Assembly (NCBI GenBank): GCA_044225565.1
Contig: JBGAIL010000151.1
Span: 1-12,743, forward strand
Source of the DNA: CAVXAE01 sp044225565
Lineage (GTDB): Bacteria; Pseudomonadota; Gammaproteobacteria; Steroidobacterales; Steroidobacteraceae
DNA: 12,743 nt
Direction: 5' to 3'
Positions 1 through 6,422 of the stretch are shown in pieces. Every line of letters starts with the position of its first letter. Positions within the stretch are counted from its first letter, which is position 1. The notes beneath the pieces were generated by a model. The model was given only the letters and a program-made list of their open reading frames with translations, was not told where the DNA came from and did not search any database. A program made the translations under genes and the position numbers.

Positions 1-12
1 CTCGCGTCTCGC

Positions 13-693
13 TCAGGCGCGCCGCGAATCCAGCTGCTCGCTGTTCCTGATCACTTCCTGGGCCCTGGCGTAGCTCTCGATCAGCAACTGGTACGGCGGG
101 AAGACCGCACTGTAGGCTTCGGCCCACTGCAGCGCATCCTCGCGGTTCCAGCTCTTCTGCACCTCCGAACAGACGGCCGCCGTATCCATCGGCACCACGC
201 CGGCCTGTACGATGCGAGCGAGCGTGATCTCCTGCGCCATCTTCGAGTAGGTGCCCGAGGCGTCGACCACGGCGAACACCTGATAGCCCTCGTGCACGGC
301 CGAGATGCTCGGGAAGGCCATGCATACGCTGGTGATGGTGCCGGCGACGATGAGCTGCCTGCGGCCCGTGGCCTTCACGGCGGCGACGAATTCGGGATTG
401 TCCCAGGCGTTGATCTCGCCCCTGCGGGCGACGTACAGCGCATGCGGTGCGTACTTGTGGATCTCGGGGATCAGCGGGCCGTTCGGTCCCTGAGGTACCG
501 AGGCCGTGGTGATGACCGGAATCTTCGCCAGTGTTGCAACCTTGGCCAGCGTGGTGGCATTGGCGCGCACTTCAGTGAAGGGCATGTCCTTGATGGTCTG
601 AAACAGGCCGCTCTGGTGGTCGATCAGCAGCATCGCGGCATCATCAGGGTTGATGACGGGGCGGGTGCCGTTGAAGTTGGCAGGCGTGCTCAT
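13..693 (-). CDS. YcaC-like isochorismatase-family cysteine hydrolase
   Basis: This 226-residue protein belongs to the isochorismatase-like cysteine hydrolase superfamily. It resembles E. coli YcaC along its whole length, including the segments LLIDHQSGLF, GPNGPLIPE, GEINAWDNPEF and DASGTYS. The expected catalytic Asp is D25 (in LLIDHQ), and the nucleophile is C124 in the stretch GTITSVCMAFP. The physiological substrate of YcaC proteins is not established. The start at 693 is supported by GGAGGAGC just upstream. Its ATG overlaps the pirin stop codon as ATGA (690-693), so the two genes are very likely translated together. At 226 residues it is slightly longer than YcaC (about 208), owing to a longer C-terminus. 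The family assignment is confident; the substrate is unknown. Confidence 0.9.
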   Translation of the reverse strand: MSTPANFNGTRPVINPDDAAMLLIDHQSGLFQTIKDMPFTEVRANATTLAKVATLAKIPVITTASVPQGPNGPLIPEIHKYAPHALYVARRGEINAWDNPEFVAAVKATGRRQLIVAGTITSVCMAFPSISAVHEGYQVFAVVDASGTYSKMAQEITLARIVQAGVVPMDTAAVCSEVQKSWNREDALQWAEAYSAVFPPYQLLIESYARAQEVIRNSEQLDSRRA

Positions 694-1613
694 GGTGCTC
701 CTCCGGTGGCAACGTCGTCGGTGCGCCCGGCAGCACCGGCAGGCACGGCCTGCGCGATGCGTCCGAAGCGGCCGCTGTCGAAGTCGGCCATCGCCTGGCG
801 AATCTCGGCCTCGCTGTTCATCACAAACGGGCCATAGCCGACCACGGGCTCGGCGATCGGCTCGCCGGACAGCCACAGCACCGTGGCGTCGTTGTTGGCT
901 TCGATCTCCACGCTGCTGCCGGCGCGGTCGAGATGCACGAGCTGCCCTTCGCGTGCGACGGCGCTGCCGTTCACCAGCACCGTGCCGCGCAGCACGACCA
1001 GCGCCAGCGTGTGGCCGTCCTTCGCCTCGAAGCGGCCGACGCCACCCTGATCGATGCGCATGTCCCAGACATCCATCGGCGTGAAGGTCTGCGCAGGACC
1101 GCGATGTCCGTCGAACTCGCCGGCGATCACGCGCACGCGGCCGGTGCCTCCGGGCAGGGCCACCGATGGGATCTGGGCGTCGAGCAGCGTCTGGTAGCGC
1201 GGCTTGGTCATCTTGTCCTTCGCAGGCAAGTTGACCCAGAGCTGCACCATCTCGATGGTGCCCCCGGCGCGGGTGAAGGCGCGCGAATGGAACTCCTCGT
1301 GCAGGATGCCGCCGCCAGCCGTCATCCACTGCACGTCGCCCGGGCCGATCAGGCCGCCCGCACCCGTGGAGTCCTGGTGCTCCAGCTCGCCCTGATAAAC
1401 GATGGTCACGGTCTCGAAGCCGCGGTGCGGGTGCTGGCCGACCCCGCGCGGGCGCGCGGCCGGCTCGAAGCGGGTGGGCGCCGCATGATCCAGGAGCAGG
1501 AAGGGGCTCAGGTGCTTGCCCAGACCGTCGTAGCCGAACAGGGAGCGCACCGGAAAGCCGTCGCCGACCCAGTGCGGCCGGGCTGCGCTGTAGACACCAA
1601 GGATCTTCTTCAT
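690..1613 (-). CDS. Pirin family protein (bicupin)
   Basis: This 307-residue pirin-family bicupin has the N-terminal metal site intact: H61 and H63 in HPHRGFETVT, and H105 and E107 in GGILHEEFH. These match the four metal ligands of characterised pirins. Some bacterial pirins, such as E. coli YhhW, oxidise quercetin, and others act as regulators or redox sensors; which applies here cannot be told. I chose the ATG at 1613 (MKKILGVYS) because GGGAGA lies about 6 nt upstream of it; a GTG at 1634 would add seven residues. The stop overlaps the ATG of the YcaC-like gene by 4 nt. The gene diverges from a LysR regulator across about 120 bp, a common arrangement in which the regulator controls its neighbour. 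Confidence 0.92.
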   Translation of the reverse strand: MKKILGVYSAARPHWVGDGFPVRSLFGYDGLGKHLSPFLLLDHAAPTRFEPAARPRGVGQHPHRGFETVTIVYQGELEHQDSTGAGGLIGPGDVQWMTAGGGILHEEFHSRAFTRAGGTIEMVQLWVNLPAKDKMTKPRYQTLLDAQIPSVALPGGTGRVRVIAGEFDGHRGPAQTFTPMDVWDMRIDQGGVGRFEAKDGHTLALVVLRGTVLVNGSAVAREGQLVHLDRAGSSVEIEANNDATVLWLSGEPIAEPVVGYGPFVMNSEAEIRQAMADFDSGRFGRIAQAVPAGAAGRTDDVATGGAP

Positions 1614-1666
1614 GCTCGTCTCCCGATGCGCCACGCAGGGTGCGTTGGCGAGTGGAGAGGATAAGA

Positions 1667-1676
1667 ATCGATCGAT
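1667..1676. promoter_or_regulatory. Palindrome in the pirin/lysR divergent intergenic region, candidate operator
   Basis: The perfect palindrome ATCGATCGAT sits in the 120-bp gap between the divergent pirin and lysR starts. LysR-type proteins often bind imperfect dyads in such gaps and repress their own gene. That this site is the operator is inference; a 10-bp palindrome alone is weak evidence. Confidence 0.3.
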
Positions 1677-1691
1677 GATCCCGGTAGTCGG

Positions 1692-1697
1692 TAATAT
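1692..1697 (+). promoter_or_regulatory. Possible -10 element of the lysR promoter
   Basis: TAATAT is the best -10-like hexamer in this GC-rich gap and lies 36 bp before the lysR ATG. The -35 position (about 1669-1674) falls inside the ATCGATCGAT palindrome and does not match the consensus, so a regulator bound to the palindrome could cover this promoter. Confidence 0.35.
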
Positions 1698-1733
1698 TTG
1701 GCCTCAGCGTCCTGTTCAAGGAACGATGAAGCC

Positions 1734-2636
1734 ATGCGAGATCTGAACGACCTCTACTACTACGTGCAAGTGGTGGAGCACGGCGGCTTCGCACCGGCGG
1801 GACGGGCCCTGGGGATGCCGAAATCCAGGCTGAGCCGGCGCATCGCGCTGCTGGAGGAGCGGCTGGGCACGCGGCTGATCCAGCGCTCCACGCGGCGCTT
1901 CGCCGTCACCGAGACCGGCCAGACCTATTACGGACATTGCAAGGCCATGCTGGTCGAGGCCGATGCCGCCGACGAGGCGATTGCCCTGACCCAGGCCGAG
2001 CCGCGCGGCATCGTGCGCATGGCCTGCCCGGTCGCGCTGCTCGATGCGCGCATCGCCGACATGGTGGCGGCTTTCATGGTCGCCCATCCGCGCGTGGAGA
2101 TTCACCTGGAGGAAACCAACCGTCGCGTCGACGTGGTGGGTGAAGGAATCGACGTGGCCATCCGCGTGCGGCCACCACCGCTGGAGGACAGCGATCTCGT
2201 GATGCGCGTGCTGGCCGACCGGCGTCAGTGTCTCGTGGCCTGCCCGCGCCTGCTGACGAATGGCCTCCCGAACGTGCCCGCCGATCTGGCGGGCCTGCCG
2301 AGCATGGACCTGGGGTTGCCACAGCATGAGCACGTCTGGAACCTGATCGGCCCCGACGGTGCGCAGGCAGCCATTCGCCACCGGCCGCGGCTGATCACTC
2401 GCGGGATGATGGCGTTGCGGGCGGCGGCCGTTGCCGGAGTAGGCGTGGTGCAATTGCCCTCGATGATGGTGCGAGAGCAGATTGATCGCGGCGAGCTGGT
2501 ACACGTGATACCGGGCTGGGCGCCGCGGCGCGAGATCATCCACGCCGTCTTCGCTTCGCGCCGCGGTCTTCTTCCAGCAGTGCGCGCACTGGTGGATTTC
2601 CTGGCGGCGCGGTTTCAGGCGCTGGATGAGGACTGA
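1734..2636 (+). CDS. LysR-family transcriptional regulator
   Basis: This 300-residue protein has the LysR layout. A winged helix-turn-helix occupies residues 1-60 (LNDLYYYVQVVEHGGFAPAG, then PKSRLSRRIALLEERLG), followed by a linker helix and a periplasmic-binding-protein-like effector domain from about residue 88 to the end. The segments RVDVVGEGIDVAIRV and LVMRVLADRRQCLVACP are typical of the PA0477/DsdC-like branch that often sits beside pirin and quinone- or redox-related genes. The ATG at 1734 is preferred over an upstream in-frame TTG at 1698 because AAGGA lies 11 nt upstream and the family normally begins with M-x-D-L. It is divergent from the pirin/YcaC-like pair and is the likely regulator of that pair. 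The inducer is unknown. Confidence 0.92.
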   Translation: MRDLNDLYYYVQVVEHGGFAPAGRALGMPKSRLSRRIALLEERLGTRLIQRSTRRFAVTETGQTYYGHCKAMLVEADAADEAIALTQAEPRGIVRMACPVALLDARIADMVAAFMVAHPRVEIHLEETNRRVDVVGEGIDVAIRVRPPPLEDSDLVMRVLADRRQCLVACPRLLTNGLPNVPADLAGLPSMDLGLPQHEHVWNLIGPDGAQAAIRHRPRLITRGMMALRAAAVAGVGVVQLPSMMVREQIDRGELVHVIPGWAPRREIIHAVFASRRGLLPAVRALVDFLAARFQALDED

Positions 2637-2700
2637 GCATGCGCTGCGCTCCGACGAATGATCTCCACGCGCCTGGTGGGCCGCCCGCTCAGGGCTTGGC

Positions 2701-3021
2701 TCACGCATTGTCGTGCTGCCCACCGATCTCGACCGTCTGGATGACGTGGAAGACACTGGCCTGTGCGAGGGCCAATCGCCGAACGAACTCCTTCCTCTGC
2801 TCGAGCGACATCACGATGACCACCGCGATCGGCTCATCGGCCACCTCGAAGAAATGCGCCGAGTGAAAGCGCCGGTCGTGGCCGTAGCCCTCGAGGCCGG
2901 CAAACACGGTGGCGCCGGGGATCCCCAGCTCACGCGCGGTGCCGATCAGCCAGTCCTTGGCATGCCTGCCCTGAATCTCGCGACGCAGGGTGGTGTAGAA
3001 CGTGATTTGATAGCCGGTCAT
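2701..3021 (-). CDS. DUF190 family protein (PII-like), fluoride operon
   Basis: This 106-residue protein matches the DUF190 family. The recognisable segments are the N-terminal strand YQITFYTTLRREIQ, the stretch GIPGATVFAGLEGYG, the motif FHSAHFFEVADEPIAVVIV, and a C-terminal strand ending VIQTVEIG. DUF190 proteins have a ferredoxin-like/PII-like fold and are frequently encoded next to crcB; their exact role in fluoride resistance is not settled. The ATG lies 12 nt after the crcB stop, with AAGGAG spaced 8 nt before it, so it is the second gene of the riboswitch-controlled operon. It converges with lysR across 64 bp, in which I see no clear terminator. Confidence 0.88.
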   Translation of the reverse strand: MTGYQITFYTTLRREIQGRHAKDWLIGTARELGIPGATVFAGLEGYGHDRRFHSAHFFEVADEPIAVVIVMSLEQRKEFVRRLALAQASVFHVIQTVEIGGQHDNA

Positions 3022-3033
3022 GGCCGAACTCCT

Positions 3034-3411
3034 TCAACGATGGGTCAGGGCGGTGTAAGTCGCGTACCCCAGGAAAGTGGCCAGGAGAGACCCCAGCACG
3101 TGCGCCATGCCGGTCGCGGCCGCCCAGCCGTAGCGCTGCGCTTGCAGATGGGAGAAAACCTCCGCCGAGAACGTCGAGAACGTGGTGAGGCCGCCCAGAA
3201 AGCCCGTCACGATGAGGAGCCGCCACTCGGGCGCGAGCCCGCTGCTCGAGAACACGCCCATGGCGATCCCGATGAGATAGCCGCCCAGCAGGTTGGAGCT
3301 CAAGGTGCCCAGCGGCAGCGGCGGGAAGAGGGCGTTGAGCCACACGCTCAGGCCCCAGCGCGAGAGCGCCCCGGCGGCAGCCCCTGCTGAAATCGCGATC
3401 ACTGAACCCAT
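3034..3411 (-). CDS. crcB: Fluoride ion channel CrcB/Fluc
   Basis: This 125-residue integral membrane protein with four predicted helices belongs to the CrcB/Fluc family, dual-topology dimeric channels that export fluoride across the inner membrane. Key family residues are present: N40 in GTLSSNLLGGYLIG, and the signature GGLTTFSTFS at 73-82, whose F78 and F81 form the Phe box. The start is the ATG at 3411 (MGSVIAISAG), giving the usual family length. An in-frame ATG at 3489 would add 26 residues, but it lies inside the fluoride riboswitch aptamer and its added peptide is not membrane-like, so I reject it. DUF190 follows 12 nt downstream. Confidence 0.95.
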   Translation of the reverse strand: MGSVIAISAGAAAGALSRWGLSVWLNALFPPLPLGTLSSNLLGGYLIGIAMGVFSSSGLAPEWRLLIVTGFLGGLTTFSTFSAEVFSHLQAQRYGWAAATGMAHVLGSLLATFLGYATYTALTHR

Positions 3412-3417
3412 GGATGC

Positions 3418-3441
3418 ACCCGTTTCAAGAACTGAACGGGT
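3418..3441 (-). promoter_or_regulatory. Ribosome-binding-site hairpin, likely expression platform of the riboswitch
   Basis: On the minus strand the crcB leader contains ACCCGTT, a 10-nt loop and AACGGGT: a perfect 7-bp stem ending 6 nt before the ATG at 3411. The only Shine-Dalgarno-like bases (GGGTG) are in the 3' arm, so the hairpin would hide them. This is the expected position for a translational switch; the mechanism is inference from the sequence. Confidence 0.5.
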
Positions 3442-3478
3442 CGGCTCATACGCTACGCCGAGCCCATTCGGACTCCAC

Positions 3479-3532
3479 GTAGGCATCATCAGCCACGCTG
3501 GCGGTTTGTCAGGGGAGGTATGCCATCTCCCG
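3479..3532 (-). promoter_or_regulatory. Fluoride riboswitch (crcB motif)
   Basis: Reading the minus strand from 3530, GGAGATGGCATACCTCC is followed by GACAAACCGCC, a short hairpin CAGC-GTG-GCTG, and the closing GATGATGCCTAC, which ends at 3479. These are the conserved blocks of the crcB/fluoride riboswitch (Rfam family RF01734, named from memory). The stem GGGAG/CTCCC forms P1, and GGCAT (3520-3524) can pair with ATGCC (3482-3486) as the pseudoknot. It lies directly upstream of crcB, so fluoride binding should turn on crcB and DUF190. About 68 nt separate it from the ATG, enough for an expression platform. Confidence 0.95.
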
Positions 3533-3538
3533 GCTCCA

Positions 3539-3544
3539 AGCCTA
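3539..3544 (-). promoter_or_regulatory. Possible -10 element of the crcB operon
   Basis: TAGGCT on the minus strand would place a transcription start near 3532, right at the 5' end of the riboswitch, which is where a promoter is needed. The best -35 candidate (TGGCAC, 18 nt upstream) is poor, so this call rests mostly on position. Confidence 0.3.
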
Positions 3545-3584
3545 CTGCATCGAGCGGGTGCGGTGCCAGAGGACGTCGGCTGAG

Positions 3585-3953
3585 TCAGTTCTCCAGTGGC
3601 TCGACTTTCGGCGGATCGTCCGTGATCGCCACCAAGGCCACGTACCGCGTCGTGTCCAGCACGAAGGACAGCTGCCGCTTCGGGGGGTTGCTCGTCTTCA
3701 GATTCGCATCGGCGCAGGAAAGGTCGCTGGCCTCGAAGCGGGAGGTGATGCTTTCCGGCAGCCCCGGGCGACAGAGAACGTTCGCGGCAGCGATGATGCG
3801 TGCTGCCCGCGCATAGTGGGCCGGGTTCCGCTCCTGCAGTTGTGCCAAAGCCTGTGGCCCGTTGAGGTACACCACGGCAGGCTGGTCACTGGCGACCGCG
3901 GCAGTCGCGAGGAGCAGGGCAGTCGCTACGCTCCAGATACGATGAAGGCACAT
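3585..3953 (-). CDS. Small exported protein of unknown function
   Basis: This 122-residue protein begins with a signal peptide (MCLHRIWSVATALLLATAAVA, cleavage expected near residue 22), so it is probably periplasmic. I do not recognise a named domain. The mature part has a predicted helix (QALAQLQERNPAHYARAARI), two cysteines (C61 and C80) that could form a disulfide, and a C-terminal half with strand-like segments (QLSFVLDTTRYVALVAITDD). The ATG at 3953 has AGGAG 7 nt upstream, and TGA ends it at 3585. It lies 65 nt downstream of rsgA on the same strand but seems to have its own -10 element. A small proteobacterial family of unnamed exported proteins is the likely home; no function is proposed. 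Confidence 0.75.
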   Translation of the reverse strand: MCLHRIWSVATALLLATAAVASDQPAVVYLNGPQALAQLQERNPAHYARAARIIAAANVLCRPGLPESITSRFEASDLSCADANLKTSNPPKRQLSFVLDTTRYVALVAITDDPPKVEPLEN

Positions 3954-3988
3954 GACAATCTCCTGTCTGGCTGCAAGCGGCGCGGCAC

Positions 3989-3994
3989 ATTATG
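3989..3994 (-). promoter_or_regulatory. Possible -10 element for the small exported protein
   Basis: CATAAT on the minus strand lies in the 65-bp gap after rsgA and would give a leader of about 28 nt before the ATG at 3953. The -35 candidate (TGGTAT, spacer 18) is weak. Confidence 0.35.
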
Positions 3995-4018
3995 GGACGG
4001 CCGCCCGCTCCGATACCA

Positions 4019-5089
4019 CTACTCCCCGCGTCGAAACCGCTTCTCCTTCAGCGCGCGCCTGGCAAGTTTCCCGAATGCGCGGTCGTTCGCACGCCGTTCC
4101 GCCAGGCTGCGGCTGTTGAGCGCCTCTTCGGAGGCCAGCTTCCTCCAGCGCTTCACCCGCTCGGCCTCCAGTGTTCCGGCTTCCATGGCGGCGAGCACCG
4201 CGCATCCAGGCTCGCGCTGGTGCCGACAATCCCTGAAGCGGCAGGTTCCCGCGAGAGCGGCGATATCGGCAAACACATCCGACAGACCTGCCTTTGCGTC
4301 GACGAGCTGCAGCTCCCGCATCCCGGGCGTGTCGAGCAGCCAGCCGCCGGTGGGCAGGCGATGAAGTTGACGCGCCGTCGTGGTGTGACGTCCTCTGGCG
4401 TCGTCCTCGCGAATGCCCTGGGTCTCTATCCCGTCGCTGCCCGTCAGCGTGTTGATGAGCGTCGACTTTCCTACGCCTGAAGAGCCAACCAGCGCCGACG
4501 TTCGTCCCTGCTCGAGGCACGGTCGCAGGACACCAACGCTCAGCGGATCGCGGGCGTCCACCGCTTCGACCCGGAGCCCTGGCCGGAGCGTGGCTGCCTC
4601 GCGCACGAATTCCGCAGCGTCGGCCAGATCGGATTTCGTCAGGACGACCACTGGCATGACCCGTGCCTCGGCTGCCAGGACCAGGTAGCGCTCGAGGCGG
4701 GCGAGGTTGAAGTCCTGGTTGCAGGAGGAAACGATGAGCAACGTATCGACATTGGCGGCGATGAGCTGGACCTGCCGCGCGGTGCCCGGCGCCCGGCGTT
4801 TGAACAGGCTCGTGCGCGTCAGGAGGCGATGTGGCCGCGACGTCCCGGCATCGAGCAGCAGCCAGTCGCCGACCGTGGCGAGGGATTCTTCGTCGTCGCT
4901 TGCGCCTTTGAATGGAGGAACGATCGTGTCTATGCCGGGGCCCCGCACCGCGATGCCATCGCGATGGACGGCCATCACGCGCGCGGGAACGAACCGGCCG
5001 CGATCGGTCGGGTCCAGTTGAAGAGCGAAAGCAGTCGTCCAGCCGATGTCGGCCAGATCCTGGGCGTGATCGTCAGTGTGGATGGTCAT
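4019..5089 (-). CDS. rsgA: Ribosome small-subunit biogenesis GTPase RsgA
   Basis: This 356-residue protein is RsgA (YjeQ), a circularly permuted GTPase that checks late maturation of the 30S subunit. Domains in order: an N-terminal OB fold (about 25-100), the GTPase core with motifs in permuted order, and a C-terminal zinc domain. The GTPase motifs are G4 TKSD at 151-154, G1 GSSGVGKST at 202-210, the switch GRHTTT at 233-238, and G3 DTPG at 253-256. The zinc ligands read C283, C288, H290 and C296. The stop is TAG. The ATG at 5089 is preceded by GAGAG. The basic C-terminal tail suits rRNA binding. It is not part of a tight operon; a promoter about 210 nt upstream probably drives it. Confidence 0.96.
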   Translation of the reverse strand: MTIHTDDHAQDLADIGWTTAFALQLDPTDRGRFVPARVMAVHRDGIAVRGPGIDTIVPPFKGASDDEESLATVGDWLLLDAGTSRPHRLLTRTSLFKRRAPGTARQVQLIAANVDTLLIVSSCNQDFNLARLERYLVLAAEARVMPVVVLTKSDLADAAEFVREAATLRPGLRVEAVDARDPLSVGVLRPCLEQGRTSALVGSSGVGKSTLINTLTGSDGIETQGIREDDARGRHTTTARQLHRLPTGGWLLDTPGMRELQLVDAKAGLSDVFADIAALAGTCRFRDCRHQREPGCAVLAAMEAGTLEAERVKRWRKLASEEALNSRSLAERRANDRAFGKLARRALKEKRFRRGE

Positions 5090-5236
5090 GAGTCTCTCAC
5101 CAGCTGCGGCGCATTGCGCACGCGCAAAGGAGCAGGAACCCCCGCGGATGACGGGAGTGTCGTGTGGCTGGTTCGAGGGAAACGAAGTCCGGTGGCGGCT
5201 CGGTCGAGACCAGAGCGCGGCCCGCGAGCTAGACGG

Positions 5237-5278
5237 TTATCCGACTCTCCCAGCCGGGTGAAGCGCAATGGCAGTCAT
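5237..5278 (-). CDS. Possible 13-codon leader peptide ahead of rsgA
   Basis: A 13-residue reading frame, MTAIALHPAGRVG, lies in the rsgA leader, ending in TAA. AGAGG stands 9 nt before its ATG. A small perfect hairpin (AGGC-AAAA-GCCT, 5279-5290) touches the start codon and could hinder initiation. No run of regulatory codons is seen, so it may be chance. Confidence 0.2.
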   Translation of the reverse strand: MTAIALHPAGRVG

Positions 5279-5308
5279 AGGCTTTTGCCTCTGGTTCGTG
5301 TCGCGCGG

Positions 5309-5338
5309 AATGTAGGCCCGTCCCCTGGGCGGTGTCAA
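5309..5338 (-). promoter_or_regulatory. Sigma70-type promoter upstream of rsgA
   Basis: On the minus strand TTGACA (5333-5338) is a perfect -35, followed after 18 nt by TACATT (5309-5314) as -10. It overlaps the end of the ECF sigma gene and points towards rsgA, predicting a start near 5302 and a leader of about 210 nt. The 245-bp gap between the sigma gene and rsgA holds no larger convincing gene or tRNA. Confidence 0.6.
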
Positions 5339-6072
5339 TTCTCGTGCCGTGCCGCCGTACCGGCCGGCGGCGTGCCTTCGCAACGGGCGGCGTCGCCGGC
5401 AATGCGCTCCAGCACCCGCGCGACGATGCCATCGCACTGCGCCCCCGCGAACTCGAACAAGTCGCGCTCGGCCAGATCCATCTCGCGAGCGAGCGATTCG
5501 CGCAGCAGGCCACGCGCACGGAAATGCCGGCTGCGCACCGTATCCTCCGGGATATCCAGGATACGGGCGACCTCATCCACGCTCAGCTCCTCGACCGAGC
5601 GCAGGATGAACACGATTCGGAACGACTCGGGCAGCTCGCTCACCTTGCGCTCGAGCACCGCGCGAACCTGCTGCCGGTCGACGAGCTTCTCGGGAGGGGC
5701 GGAGTCGTCCGCCACGGAATCGAGCGTCGCCCCCGTATCCTGAGCGCTGACCATGGGTATCACGTTCTCCCTGCGAAGCGTGCGGCGCCGGCGACCGAGA
5801 CACTCGTTGAGCACCAGCCGCGACAGCCATGTGGACAGCGCAGCATCCCCCCGGAAGGTGCCGATGCTGCGGAAAGCCTGGAGATAGGCTTCCTGGAGGG
5901 CGTCCTCGGCTTCGGCCTGATTGCCCAGCGAGGCCCGCGCCAGCCGGAAGAGCCGCCGATTGTGCCGCCGCATCAGCGTCTCGAACGCGGCGCAATCGCC
6001 GTGAGCGACGCGCCTGGCGAGCGACAGATCATCTTCCGGGGTCGCCCCGATCCGAACGGCGTCACTGTGCAT
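5335..6072 (-). CDS. ECF-type RNA polymerase sigma factor
   Basis: This 245-residue sigma70-family factor has only regions 2 and 4, so it is extracytoplasmic-function type. Region 2 spans about 25-97 and contains AEAEDALQEAYLQAFRSIGTF and STWLSRLVLNECLGRRRR. Region 4 spans about 140-192 and contains LPESFRIVFILRSVEELSVD and the recognition helix IPEDTVRSRHFRARGLL. A C-terminal extension of about 45 residues contains FEFAGAQCDGIVARVLERI, with C213 and C231; many ECF factors lack such a tail. No anti-sigma gene lies beside it. It is the last gene of the DUF4142/cupredoxin operon, with 8 nt separating its ATG from the cupredoxin stop, so it may control that operon itself; this is inferred from position. 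Confidence 0.9.
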   Translation of the reverse strand: MHSDAVRIGATPEDDLSLARRVAHGDCAAFETLMRRHNRRLFRLARASLGNQAEAEDALQEAYLQAFRSIGTFRGDAALSTWLSRLVLNECLGRRRRTLRRENVIPMVSAQDTGATLDSVADDSAPPEKLVDRQQVRAVLERKVSELPESFRIVFILRSVEELSVDEVARILDIPEDTVRSRHFRARGLLRESLAREMDLAERDLFEFAGAQCDGIVARVLERIAGDAARCEGTPPAGTAARHEN

Positions 6073-6080
6073 CGATCACC

Positions 6081-6419
6081 TCATCGGACAACGAGCCGAC
6101 CCTTCATGGTCGGGTGAAACGTGCAGGAGTAAGCATACTCGCCGGACCGGACTGCCACGTAGGTCCACGAAGCTCCCGCGGCGATGTCTCGGGAATCGAA
6201 GGCTTTCGAATCGGCGGTCGCGGTGTGGGGGAACAGATCCTTGTTCACCCACACGATGCGATCGCCGGGCGACACGGTCAACGATGCCGGGCTGAACTGC
6301 ATGTTCTCCACGGTTACGGTGTGTGTGCGCGCCGTCTCCTCGTGAGGATCGGCGTGAAGCGCGAACGCCGCTCCGACCAACGCAGGCAGCAGCGCGCAGG
6401 TTCGCGCAGCGGACCTCAT
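6081..6419 (-). CDS. Exported cupredoxin (type-1 copper protein)
   Basis: This 112-residue protein has a signal peptide (about residues 1-23, ending LHA) and one plastocyanin/azurin-like cupredoxin domain. The type-1 copper ligands are all visible: H65 in DLFPHTATAD, then C99, H102 and M105 in YSCTFHPTMKG. It is expected to be a periplasmic electron carrier or copper binder. Its ATG lies 3 nt after the DUF4142 stop, and its stop lies 8 nt before the sigma start, so the three genes share one transcript. The ribosome-binding site is weak (GAAAG), consistent with coupling to DUF4142 translation. The redox partner is unknown. Confidence 0.92.
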   Translation of the reverse strand: MRSAARTCALLPALVGAAFALHADPHEETARTHTVTVENMQFSPASLTVSPGDRIVWVNKDLFPHTATADSKAFDSRDIAAGASWTYVAVRSGEYAYSCTFHPTMKGRLVVR

Positions 6420-6422
6420 CTT

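Noticed and set aside
13..1794. A 593-codon minus-strand frame spanning the pirin gene and the YcaC-like gene
   Set aside because: Only its last 226 codons are the real hydrolase. The upstream part is the wrong frame of the pirin gene and of the start of lysR, with Arg-rich nonsense composition; the hydrolase has its own ribosome-binding site and an ATGA overlap.
2637..2700. Possible bidirectional terminator between lysR and DUF190
   Set aside because: Only a 4-bp GAGC/GCTC pairing is visible and there is no T-run on either strand.
1716..2756. A 346-codon minus-strand frame opposite lysR
   Set aside because: It is His/Arg/Gln-rich with no domain, and lysR on the plus strand is complete and clearly coding.
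5155..5200. GGTTCGAGG resembling a tRNA T-loop
   Set aside because: The flanking bases do not form a T-stem, and there is no anticodon arm or acceptor stem at the right distances.
5086..5268. A 60-codon minus-strand frame just before rsgA
   Set aside because: It starts with TTG, is Arg-rich, has no convincing ribosome-binding site and overlaps the rsgA start without any family resemblance.
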